NCBI GenBank assembly: GCA_024362935.1
Contig: JANCRA010000028.1
Span: 5,616,501-5,680,500 of the forward strand
From: Setophaga petechia
Lineage: Eukaryota; Chordata; Aves; Passeriformes; Parulidae
Length of the DNA stretch: 64,000 nucleotides
Direction of reading: 5' to 3'
The position numbers and the translations under genes were made by a program. Positions 47,401 to 58,290 of this stretch are shown here, piece by piece. Within the stretch, counting starts at the first letter, position 1. Each line of letters begins with the position of its first letter. The notes beneath the pieces were generated by a model. That model did no database searches and was not told the DNA's origin. It saw nothing but the letters and a program-made list of their open reading frames with translations.

Positions 47401-50400
47401 TTGTGTAGGAACACCTTGAAGACTAAGGTAAGCCTGCTGAGATGAGAAATTCATGAAAATGCAAGTTATTTTAATAAGATACACAAAGATTTTTATAAAG
47501 CACTGATCTATTATGACAGGTTCAATTTCCTTCCTATCTGAAACACATTAAATCTTCAACCTCAACAAAAAATAAAAAGAAAATTCAACCTCAAGACAAG
47601 GCACCTCAATCTACTTCATCTATGAACTTTTCTTAGTGTCAGATCTTTGAACAACTACAACAATATCTGTCCATACTCCAGAGCAATTATTTTCCATCAT
47701 CTAGAGCCTGTTGTTTTGTGACAGCAAAGTTCTGTACTTCACAGGGAGGCAGCAGAACTGTGATGCACAAACATGGCTTACTTTAGAGAAGGAGGAAAGA
47801 CATCTTAGATACTCTGAAGTTTTAACAGGCACTTTAAGTTTTCAAGAGCTGGAAAAAGAAGCAAAAGTAAAGAGGTGTAAAGCAAACTTTATACTGCAGT
47901 TTACTGTCAGTCCAGAAAAATCTAAAGGTGGTTTTACTTGCACTCATCTGACATCACAACAAGTGCCTTGACAAGGCTGCCTGTTTTTACAAGCTGAAGG
48001 CTAAACTTGACCATCTTCTCAGGTGCAGTTCTCTCACTGAATGCACATAATTAGGAACAAAGCTTTTAAGGCTTTAAATGGATTAGGTCATGATGACTTC
48101 CATGAACAAAGGCTGGCAGCACCAGGCTGTGTGAACTGCTGAGGAATTACAGCAGCCATAGGAATGAACCCATGCCTGACCCCACAGGCCTATCCTCAAA
48201 CAGAAACTGAGGAACTCCTTTCCATTGTACCTTTTTCATTTCATTTTCCAGGTTTTCCTCCTCCTGGCCTTCAGACAGTCTCCTCCTCAGCTCTGCGATT
48301 TCCCGCTCCATGTTCTCTCGGTACTGGTTCCACTGAGCTCGCTCCTGCTCCATCCTGTGGTGGTACTGCAGCTCATAGTCACGGACAGTCTCTAGAAAAC
48401 AGCATTTTCAGAACTTCTTTTCAATGTAAGTTAAAGAACAGGGCTTTAGGAAGTCCATCTCCAACCACTCAAAGATTTACTATAATTAATCAAAACTAGG
48501 ACAACTCTCCCTTCCCTCAGACTCCTGCCCCAAAACCCAAATACATAAGTAAAAGAACTGAAACTAAATTTCAATCAGCACCATCAACAGAACACAGAGA
48601 AACAATCCCCAAAAACTGTTCCTAATTTCAAGGTAATGTACATGACTAATATCCTGTTTAGCAGCACACAAGTACATCATCCAAACAAATGAGTAGAGCC
48701 CTTAAAAGGTACTCCAAAATGCAAAGAAATTCAAACTTCTCACACAGCTTCCATTTCCCCAGGATTCACACCACCCCTCTCAGCTCAGGAGCTGCCTGTT
48801 TACACAGGGACAGCAGCTGGCACAGCTGAGCCTTAATCTAGGCTCATGTATCTGTGTAGATCATAAATAAACAGACATTTGTGTATTCAATATACATGAA
48901 GGTTTGTCTGTTCTGGGTGAAAAGTACAATGAGGTGATGGAAAAACTGCCCACAGCTGACAGGCTTTAGGCTCAGGATAGTGTGATCCTGTCTGTGAACC
49001 TTTAAGAAAACACATTTGTGGCAATAGTCTGTTCCCAGTTCATATCCTTGTGTTCATTTCCTTTGTCTTGGAAATGTCAACAGCTGTGCAATGTGCAAAT
49101 ATAACAAGGAATAGATCAGAATTATCTGAAAAAACCCACCCAGGACTGAGAGAGCAGCATGTGCAGTCAATACCCTGGGGGAAGGCCCATGTGAGTACTG
49201 GAGGGACACTTGACTGTGTGAGAGCAGAACTGTGTTCACACAGAAAGGAAAAAAGAGAATCATGCTGGCAGCTTAAAGCTGTTTGCAGACTTGTCAAATT
49301 ACAGACATCATACTTATCTTCATGGAAGGATGAAGTATCACATTCATAGTCCCTCAAAAATGCTTTGCATATACATGAGGTTCCCATGGCCATGAATTCT
49401 AAATTCTGTCCTCAAACTGACAATAAAAAACCCATCAAGCTCCTTTTCACAACCCTGAGAACTACCCTTCATCCAGCCCTTCTGCAGCTTTCCCATGCCA
49501 TAACAATAACTCACACTCTGAGGAAGAGCAGGCACAAATCCTTATAAAATCAGGGTGGCTGATCTCAGCACAGCTTGCCTGGTTGTTACCTTTCATGATG
49601 GCCTGGAGGGAAGCCACTTCTTCTTGCCACTGCCTCTTGACCTCATCGATGGCCTCCTGCTTGGTGGTCTCTGACACCGTGGCTATGGCCTTGATGTTCT
49701 CCATCTCAGCGTGGGCCTCCATCAGCTGGGTGCGCAGCTGGCCCAGGTCATCCTGGGCTGCCTGCAGCACTGCATTCTGCCTTTTCAGGTCCTCTGAAAG
49801 GAGCATTGGATACATTTAGCTGCATTCATGAGTTCAACCTGAAGCACAGCCCCAGTTGCTATGGCAAAGAGGAGAAGGGAGTGAAGGAAGCACTGGTATT
49901 AAAACATCTACCTGTAATGACTGAACAAATGTTGGCAGGTCTCTTCAGGGAATGCTTTTTCTTGACTTTGCTTGCCCTTGCCTTTTATTAAAGAAGCATC
50001 TTATGGATGCAGACACAAAGCAGACACTAGATATAACTAGGATCAATATAGCTGATGAAAGTAAACTCTGCTTTTCATCAGTTCTTATTATTTAACTCAT
50101 TCTGGTAATGTATCTGGAAAAGGCATGAACAGACTGGAAAACAGTTTTACCCCCATTTCTGGGACCAACTTGGTTCTCAATTTGGAGGGAACACTTCATA
50201 TTTCTTGAACAGAAACATTCTGTGACCACTTTGGAGAGACCAAACAAGAAAAATATGCAGCCTAATTTCCTCTTTACCAAAGACTTTGGTAAAACTGAGC
50301 TTCTACAAAGAAAAGGGATACATTCAATAGAACAGCTATGACTTCTCTAATTGTTACAAATATAAACAGAAATTAAACTAACTTCATATTATCCTCCTGA

Positions 50401-51816
50401 ATTCTCAGCTAATCTGAAATAGACAGTTCTGGAAGCCATATATTATATAATTAATTCCAAAAGCACGAATACAAAATATGTGTTTTATGCCTACATATCC
50501 TGCTTCAATGGCAATCCCTTTTAGCAGAAACATCTGGCCAGCACACAACCAATGCCAAACTATATCCATGTATTTCCCTCAGGGCCAAAAAGCTGAATCA
50601 ATCCTGGTGCTCTCATCATGACAGAGAATATAGAACCCAGAGCTAATCAAATACTTAAAAGGACATTAATCCTTGTGTAAAAAAACCATGATGCTGTAGC
50701 ATTAATATTCTCAGTTTTCAAATGACAGTATTAAAGATGGGTCTCAACAGCTCCAATGAACATTTGGGAGAGTCTTGGAGACAGGGAGAGGGAAAACCTT
50801 TGGTGGTTGTAAACAAAAGAAAAGTAATTGCTTGTATATTCTCCTCTGGTGTCCTTTCACTTCAGTAGCTGTGAAAGTTGGGGTGTTTTTTCCTTGCCCT
50901 ATCACAATTTATTTTGTATTCTTTGACTGTACCAAAATGGGAGAATTATTGCTGATATCATCAGTAGTGTCTTGTATCTTAAACTTCCTTTCATCCAGCC
51001 TTAGAAACTCAAGTAAACAGGTTTGCTGTATGATCCAATCTTCATTATGCCTGTTGTATTTCTGCTCTCATAAGCTTATACAGCAGCTGCAGTCTTAATG
51101 CATTATGTTTTGGCTCTGCTTTCATATGTTAAAGACAGGAAAATCATCAGAATTAGATAAATCAATCTGGCTCTCAGAACAGCTATCTCTACTCTCTGAT
51201 CCTTCATCAGATATTTGAGCTCATATGATTTAAATTTTCCTATAAACTGTGTTATTGAAATAGATGCCCTTGGCTGGTATTAAAACTTTTATAACGTTTG
51301 CCTGCTTACAGCCTACCTCAGATGGAAATTTTAGACAAATAAATGCTACATAAAAAAAAGGCCACAGAGTAGAAACAGCACAGCATCCAGGCTATGTCTT
51401 CCCATTTACCAGATCAGCTCCTGCTCAGAGAGCACACCCTGAATTCAGGAAATTAGTATTAAATATCACTAGTGGTATTTCTGCATGGACATCAAGTTGC
51501 TTTAGTTCCTTTCCATAAAGCAAATCTTTAAATTTAATTCTAAAGTTCAATCTAGAATGCTCAATAGTCACCTATTGAATCTCTTACATTCTTATTATAA
51601 CTGTCTAAAAGACTATGCCTCGTACAGGGATTATTTGAAGATGAAGTTCAATAAATTTTAGAATAATTCAGAGAACTAAGAACTTACCTTCCTTAGCCAG
51701 GTATAACTCCTTAAATTTTGCTCTCTTTTGATTAAATTCTTGCTCAAGTTGCTGCTTTGTGCGCAGAAATTCTGCATTGACCTTTTCCAATTCTGCTACC
51801 CGTTGTAGAAGAGCAT
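26490..51816 (-). CDS. RABEP1: RABEP1 (rabaptin-5), Rab effector of early endosomes, exons 2-18
   Basis: Seventeen coding exons, in transcription order: 51688-51816, 49590-49793, 48231-48391, 42809-42922, 41385-41520, 40481-40659, 39415-39540, 36801-37268, 35116-35220, 34312-34428, 33004-33102, 31589-31729, 30735-30924, 30345-30400, 29819-29917, 28886-29002 and 26490-26591 (TGA 26490-26492). All are GT-AG. They give 847 residues; exon 1 (about 11 residues in mammals) is beyond the window, for a total near the human 862. The protein is mostly coiled coil. Landmarks: NQKRAKFKELYLAKE (exon 2, Rab4-binding N-terminal region); LSEGQEEENLENEM (exon 4); in exon 9 the caspase site DESD joined to the GGA/AP-1 ear-binding motif FGPLV; RRCDMCSNYEKQL (exon 10); and VQLERIRQADSLERIRAILN to INQLPET at the end (Rab5-binding region). 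Rabaptin-5 links Rab4 and Rab5 and works with Rabex-5 in endosome fusion. Exon 5 ends KIKAASE, about two residues shorter than I recall for mammals. Confidence 0.95.
26631..27045. repeat. 20-22 bp minisatellite in the last RABEP1 intron
   Basis: About 20 imperfect copies of a unit like GAGCCAGGCCCAAAGGGGCT run to about 27045. Variation is mainly CAGGCCC/CAGGCCT and small insertions (GGGAGAGCCC). The array begins about 40 bp upstream of the exon 18 acceptor (26592-26593 on the minus strand), so it lies where the branch point and upstream intron sequence belong. The plus-strand open frame through it is a by-product. Confidence 0.9.
37269..39414. other. RABEP1 intron 8, AT-rich, nothing recognised
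   Basis: This is low-GC intronic sequence between exons 9 and 8. I see no repeat family, ORF with coding character or RNA gene. One small CpG-bearing spot (ATATCGACGAGTATATGTCG, 37741-37760) stands out only by composition. Confidence 0.5.
42923..48230. other. RABEP1 intron 4, AT-rich, nothing recognised
   Basis: This 5.3-kb intron between exons 5 and 4 has many short chance ORFs on both strands with no splice-consistent or family support. I saw no CR1 or LTR. Confidence 0.5.
49794..51687. other. RABEP1 intron 2, nothing recognised
   Basis: This is AT-rich intronic sequence between exons 3 and 2. I identified no repeat or RNA gene. Confidence 0.5.
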
Positions 51817-54800
51817 CTAAAAATAAAGCAGAAGATAAGGTACGTCACTAACAGTTACCCAGACATCCCATTCTGCAAGGCTGAGGTTTGGGGCTTACTC
51901 TTTTTAAAAGATCTTTAATCATTAGCTCTGGTCCATGATAATGAGGAAAACTAGCCAGTCCTGTAAGGAACAAAGGAAGGTAGGTTTTCTTCAAACTGTA
52001 ACACCAAATTCTAATTAAACATTTCTAGGGAACTAGAGCGAATGTGGCAGAGAGTTCTGCAGAAAACAATCTTCCAAAGAAAGCCACAGTTTGGTACATA
52101 CAATGAAGGAAGAAATAGAAATAATTCTGGAGATGTTTTTTTCCCCTGGGAAGTGTGTGAGGGCTGAGCAATAAAGCACCAAGTGCTCAGAGGCTGAAGT
52201 CAAAGAAAGCAAAGTGACAGCAGCTCAGCTAACAGCTATGAGAGGGCAAAGCACAGGAAGGAAACCCTGTGAGCTAAAAATTAGGTGCCGTCATCAATCC
52301 AGTCCTCAGTTCTGCATGTTAACCAAAGGATGAACCAGATTACATCTGGAGAAGTTTGCCAGAAGATGGGCACAACCTACAGAGAATTAATTGATTGTAA
52401 GATCAAACTCTCCTCATTTCTAGCATGTAAACATCTTCAAGGGGTCACAACCATCACTTTGTTTTCCATAATTTACCACATCAGCCCTTCATCCGGTGGT
52501 ACAATGAAAGAAGAAAGAGTAGGAAGTCTACAAAGATTGTTATAACATGCTTATTATTGAACAAAACCCCATATTATACCATTTTATGATACTAAAAAAC
52601 CCCCTACAACCACCAACCTATGTGCATGTGCAATATCAACTTCTTTGCACTCCAAGTTCTGCTCTAGGTGGCAGTTTCAACTTGCACACCTCAGAATTCA
52701 AATATGAAATAGAAAGAAAAAGCTGATGAATGAGAACAAAACACATCTCCCTGCTGCAATGCACTGGGGAAAAAAATGTTCTTCTTTATGAGTCTCTGTG
52801 TGTTCTGCAAAAGCATTTTGTGGGCATGTTCCAACTCTGCTGTGCAAAGTGAATCACTTCAGTTACAGCCTCTATACAGCACAGACCAGATACACAAAAT
52901 ATTGATCCATCAGAGGTGTTTGTGTATCCCATCCAACACTTCCCACCACATTCAAGTAGTGAAAACATTCCAAAGGCTACACAACTTCAGCATCAAACAT
53001 TCAGGCTCACAAACAGCTGGAGTCAGCTCTACAGCTTGCAGTGGTAAAACACTGGCTGGGCAATGCCACTGAGCTGAGCCAGTTATTTTTGGTACCAGAT
53101 GACGTAGAGTAAGAGCAGACACAAACAAAAGGAGCTTCTAAGAGCACAGGTATGTTTTACTGATTGCTGGTTATAAGAACTTATGGTGTTACAAAATACA
53201 GCACCTAATCTCTTCAGCTCTGTACTGAATAAAAGAGAAATGCAGATATAGGACTGACGAAATTTTAATGTAGCTTTTAAAAAAAAAATCCTAATTTTGG
53301 GGTTTTTTATCACTTTAAATACAAACACATAGGTTTTTCTGGCCAGCAGAGAGGAGGGTTAGTTCCTTATGTGATAGATCCTTATGTGGATAGTTCAAAA
53401 TCAACTGCACAGGAGTGTTCTCCAGAAAATGAAAGGAATCTGCAGCAAAGACGCTGAGAGCAAAGCTTCAAGTGAGTTCAGAGAGTATCTGGATCAAAAC
53501 CAGGGATGAAACAGCACATATGGAACCAGGTCTGGGTAGGAAAAACACTTCCCAAGGTTAAAGGGTTGCCTTTGATCTCTCGCTGAAGTCTTGCAAAGGG
53601 AAAGGGTTTGCTGGTGCTTCCACTCCCTGCAGCCCTGTGCAGAGCCTGCAGCCACGGGGGCACCTCCTGCTCCACACCCCACCAAGGAGCTGGGCTTGAG
53701 CTCAGCTTCAGCTCCTCAAGGAACCCTCCTGGAGGCACTACAGCCTGAGGGAGCTGTGTGCCAGGGCCAGCAGGCAGCTCTGCATCCACGGGTACCACCC
53801 TGCAGCCTCACACACACATCCCAACTGAACAAGGAGGAATCTGGGCATCATTCACCATGCAAAAACTCTTTTGAAGACCACACAAATAAACTTTCATTCT
53901 ACAGTTAGTAATCCTGCAAGTTAAATCAACTGTAGACTCAACTCTCCTGCCCCCAAAGATGACTCGAGCATTCTTTGTTTACTTAATTCCCTTTCCATCT
54001 TCCTTCAGCAGAGAGACAGCAGCAGCTGTGGTGCTGCTCCTATCAGAAAGTGCAAAGCAACCAAGCTGTACTTCTTCTGAAGGTGTGAGCTGCTTCTGCT
54101 GAGGTTGGAAGGGCAAGAGGACACCCCAAGAGCAGAATGTTCAAGTGCTTTCAGCTGGGGAAACAAACTCATCCTTTTGAAATCTTCCTGCCCAAACAGA
54201 AAAAGGGAGGGCAGAGTCACCAAGAAGGAAATGAAATTTAAATATTTACATTTTTACAGTATCCCCCCCTCTCTACAGCCTGGCAGTTATGTCTAAAAAG
54301 TAATAAATAAATAACTAAATAATCAACCCCCTCCACAACTGAGCTCTGGCAGCTGTCAGGGCCAGCTGCAGGCATTCAAAATAAAAAGCAGTTTAAGATC
54401 TCAACTGCAGGTCATCCATCACTGCAACTGTGCAGTAACATTGTTCTTTCGATCCTATACTAAGTTTAAAGTGGTTTTACCACCTGTGCTACATATACAG
54501 CTCATGACAGACCTCAGCACATCCCCACTGCAGCGAGCCAAGGCACAAACCTGAGGACAACAGGCTTTATAGGTCAGCATCAACCCCCTCAAATGCACCT
54601 GCATTAGAAGTAAAAGTGAAATAAAGTTTATTTTCTGAGACACCCTATCAACTACCACCTTTCTGCCAAGTGATTAAGCTTACAAACAAATTATTTTCTT
54701 CTTTAGAGGTACAATTTGTACAAAAGCCATACAGACACTTCCCAAAACACAAGTGTGATCCCAAGCCCAGTCTGCCAGGCACAGGTACCCTCGGGTCCAT

Positions 54801-54984
54801 GGCACAGATTAGAGTCGACCTGGACGTGCACTGGAGTCAATGACAATTACGCCTTTGCCATTTATCACTTAATTTGCACTCTGAATTTAGGTCCAACTCA
54901 CCCTAGGCTTATAACAGAGCTGCAAAAGAAAACTTAAGTTGCTATCAACTTAAAGGCAGCCCCAAAGCAAGCCATCCCTTTGCA

Positions 54985-55135
54985 GGCAGGGCTGCCCGGG
55001 CAGTGATCAATGTTTAACCAGGGATGGGGCCGAGCAAACACAGCCCGAGATGGGCAGCGCTGCTGGAGCCCTGCCCGCTGCAACCCGAGCCGGGGCCACA
55101 CACGGCACCGGCACAGAACGCTCTGCATTTCCTCA
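54985..55135. promoter_or_regulatory. Small CpG-dense patch inside RABEP1 intron 1
   Basis: About ten CpGs fall within about 150 bp (GCCCGGGC, GCCGAGC, GCCCGAGA, CAGCGCTG, CCCGCTG, CCCGAGCCGGGG, CACACGGCACCGG, GAACGCTC), in an intron that is otherwise nearly free of CpG. It could be an internal promoter or enhancer. No coding exon is evident. Regulatory function is inference. Confidence 0.3.
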
Positions 55136-56749
55136 CAGGAGACCTAATTCCCTATTTAGGGCCCTAAGTCATCAAGAAATAAACAAAAAGCCTAAAGAAA
55201 TCCCCCAAAATCCTATCGATTTCTTAGCTTTGGAAATAGCACTGAGAAAACTTTAAATTAAAATTGATAGTCAAACTAAAAAAATCCTAATAAGAAATCC
55301 TCCTGGCCAACAATTTAAATAGTGTTTTTCACAGATTATTAGGATAAAAAGACTGCAGATGACAGCGTCATAGATGCCAATTAAATCAGTAGCTTTATTT
55401 CTAGCTAGCAACACAGATTTTGCAGACACTCCAGGTCAGACACAGGGATCCCCATCTCCTGTGGAGCACTGACATTACAGCACAGCACAGTCAATGTCAT
55501 CAGGTGCCTTAACCAGGGAGAAGAACTCAAAAGAAGGGCAGCAAAATCCATTTCAGAGCAGACTCATCGATTTACAGGAGAACCATGAAACTGCTGCAAT
55601 ACATGAAGAGAAACTCTAGGGGAAAAAGCTACAGCTTTCTCTTAACCCACTGCACAGCAAAATTCCAATTCTAGGAAAACACAGGAAAAACATACATTTC
55701 TTACTGACTAGTTATTTATATGCTGCTCCACAGATCAGCTCCAAAAAGAGTTGAATTTTATTTATTACAGTTTCCAGTTACACAAACATGTAGCGATCAT
55801 TCCAGAACTAAGACAGACAAAGCTGATTATCAATAAGACTATTTTTGAGTACCAGGTCTATTTATAAAATTAATGCCATAGAGCTTTCTGCTTGATATTT
55901 AAAGAGTCAAACATGACATCAAGAGTCCAATCCAACATAGCTGAAATATGAAAACAGAGTAGAAAAAACCTACATGTACAATCAACTTTTTGGATACAAA
56001 AAAATACATAGTTTCTGTCATTTTCTACAATTCTTTTGTTGTTATCATTGCTTGAGACAGAAGTATGGAAAACACTTATTTCTATGAGTATGACTTTCTA
56101 CTATAACTTTCTACTATTTTCTATGAGCACTAATTTTCATCTATCATGACATCATTCTGGAGCCACAATTATGCTACTTCATAAACTTTTAATCTAAGTC
56201 TGCCACCAGACCATTCATATGGACTGCTAAAAGCTTTTCTTTATTTTACTCAAACAGGATTTGATGAAAAAAGAACCGACCCCCCCCACTCTTACAATAA
56301 ACCCCAATTTAAACCACATAAACCCCCAATAAACCCCAGCTGTTTGCATGAGGCACTCAGAAGCAAAGGAACAGATTATGGTTCTTTGAACAAGCATGTT
56401 AAACAGAAGCAATTCCTGACTTATGACATGGGGTTGCTTTTTTGCAAGAAATATTTACCCTTACACACAGATATCCAACAGCAGCAGATCAAACTGAAAC
56501 AAACAAAAAAAAAAGCCCAGGAAGAAAATAATTACTTGCTTTTCTCAAACTTGCATTTGCAAGCATCAAGCATTTTATTTACTGAGCCAAATGGCTCAAG
56601 CTCACTGGTCACACACTTTCCTTGTTTTATTTGAGGGCAGAGAATGACCCCTGACTTCTCACTTGCCACCTTCTTTTTCAGAATGGCACCAAACACCTCC
56701 GACTGTCACAGCTCCCTTTTCAGAATGTTAAACTGTGTGTGGTGAGGAG

Positions 56750-57490
56750 AACTCAACCCCAGAAAGGGAAAAAGCAGGGGGTTCTGCCCCACAGCTGAGC
56801 CCTGGCACAGGACCTGGAACTCAATCCCAGAAAGGGAAAATCAGGGGGTTCTGCCCCACAGCCCTGCCCTGGCACAGCACCTGGAACTCAACCTCAGAAA
56901 GGGAAAATCAGGGGGTTCTGTCCCACAGCTCTGCCCTGGCACAGGATCTGGAATTCAGCCTCAGAAAGGGAAAAGCAGGGGGATCTGCCCCACAGCTGAG
57001 CCCTAGCACAGAACTTGGAATTCAACTCCAGAAAGGGAAAATCAGGGGGTTCTGCCCCACAGCCCTGCCCTGGCACAGAACTTGGAATTCAGCTGCAGAA
57101 AGGGGAAAAGCAGGGGGATCTGCCCCAAAGCTGTGGCCTGGCACGGGACCTGGAACTCAATCCCAGAAGCAAAAACCAGAGGGTTCTGTCCCACAGCCCT
57201 GCCCTGGCACAGGACCTGGAACTCAGCCCCAGAAACAAAATACAGAGGGCTCTGTCTCACAACTCTGCCCTGGCACAGAACCTGGAACTCAACCTCAGAA
57301 AGGGAAAATCAGGGGTTCTGCCCCACAGCTGAACTCTGGCACAGGACCTGGCTCTCAGCCCCAGAAAGGGAAAAGCAGGGGGTTCTGCCCCACAACCCTG
57401 CCCTGGCACAGGACCTGGCTCTCAGCCCCAGAAAGGGAAAACCAGAGGGTTCTGCCCCACAGCCCTGCCCTGGCACAGGACCTGTTCCCA
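56750..57490. repeat. 67-bp minisatellite, about 11 copies, in RABEP1 intron 1
   Basis: The anchor GGAA(C/T)TCA(A/G)CC recurs with starts near 56750, 56818, 56885, 56952, 57019, 57086, 57154, 57220, 57286, 57352 and 57419, i.e. spacing 66-68 bp. Each unit also contains CAGAAAGGGAAAA, TCTGCCCCACAGC and CCTGGCACAG. The plus strand is open across the whole array (56735-57610). Because 67 is not a multiple of three, successive copies are read in rotating frames, so this is not a gene. Confidence 0.93.
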
Positions 57491-58139
57491 GCCCCGAGCT
57501 GCTCTGCAGAAGGAGCTCAGGCTGTTCCCCATTTCGGGCAGTGCAGCTTTCAGACACTGCTGCATTCATCCAGCCATTTCTGGCTGATTGTGCAGCTGAA
57601 GGTTATTTGACATCCACAATTTGTTCTCTATTGACTAAACATTCACAGGCAAACAATCCAGTACCAATTTAAGGCCAAATCCATAAAAACTTGGTGTTGC
57701 TGACAAATGCAGGTATCACCATGCAGATCAGAGCCTTGCTGCATTATATCTGTTACAGAAGCTTTATATTTATTACAGTAAATCAGCAAGTGCAGGATGA
57801 AAAGTATTCAGCCAAGCACTGCATGTTACCAACATCTAAACATATAATAAATACTCTATTAACATCAAGTGCAAGTTTGCAATATATTATTAAAGTTTGA
57901 AAGTAATGTTATTTTTAATTGAAGCTGATGACAAACATCTTTCCACTATAGCCTGTAATCTCAGTAGTGCACATTCCTACTCTTTATTTTTCTTTTTCAT
58001 GCTAAACACTGTGTGACATCCTACATTAAGGATCTTAGAGAGAAAATGAAAAGCTATAATTAAATTAAAGTAATTAAAATGTGAAGAAATCTAGATGTTT
58101 GAATAAATAGGAAGACTCTCTTCTATAATACAATCAAGA

Positions 58140-58290
58140 ATCACAGAATGGTTTGGCTGGAAGGGACCTTAAAGATCATTTCACTACAAACCCCTGGCTT
58201 GTGCAGGGACACCTTCCATTAGATGAGGTTCCTCCAAGCCCTGTCCAACCCAGCCTTGGACACTTCCAGGGATGAGGCAGCCACAAGAAG
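58140..58290 (-). mobile_element. CR1 LINE fragment, antisense
   Basis: ATCACAGAATGGTTTGGCTG, GGAAGGGACCTTAAAGATCA, AGGGACACCTTCCATTAGAT and CCAGCCTTGGACACTTCCAG are the reverse complement of the avian CR1 3' end. It lies in RABEP1 intron 1 and, on the minus strand, in the sense of that gene. Confidence 0.92.

Noticed and set aside
54985..55135. RABEP1 exon 1
   Set aside because: The CpG patch encodes no rabaptin-like N-terminus ending in the required phase-1 donor on the minus strand; exon 1 is more likely beyond 64000.
56735..57610. 291-codon open frame
   Set aside because: It lies on a 67-bp tandem repeat read in rotating frames, with no promoter, splice or family support, inside RABEP1 intron 1.
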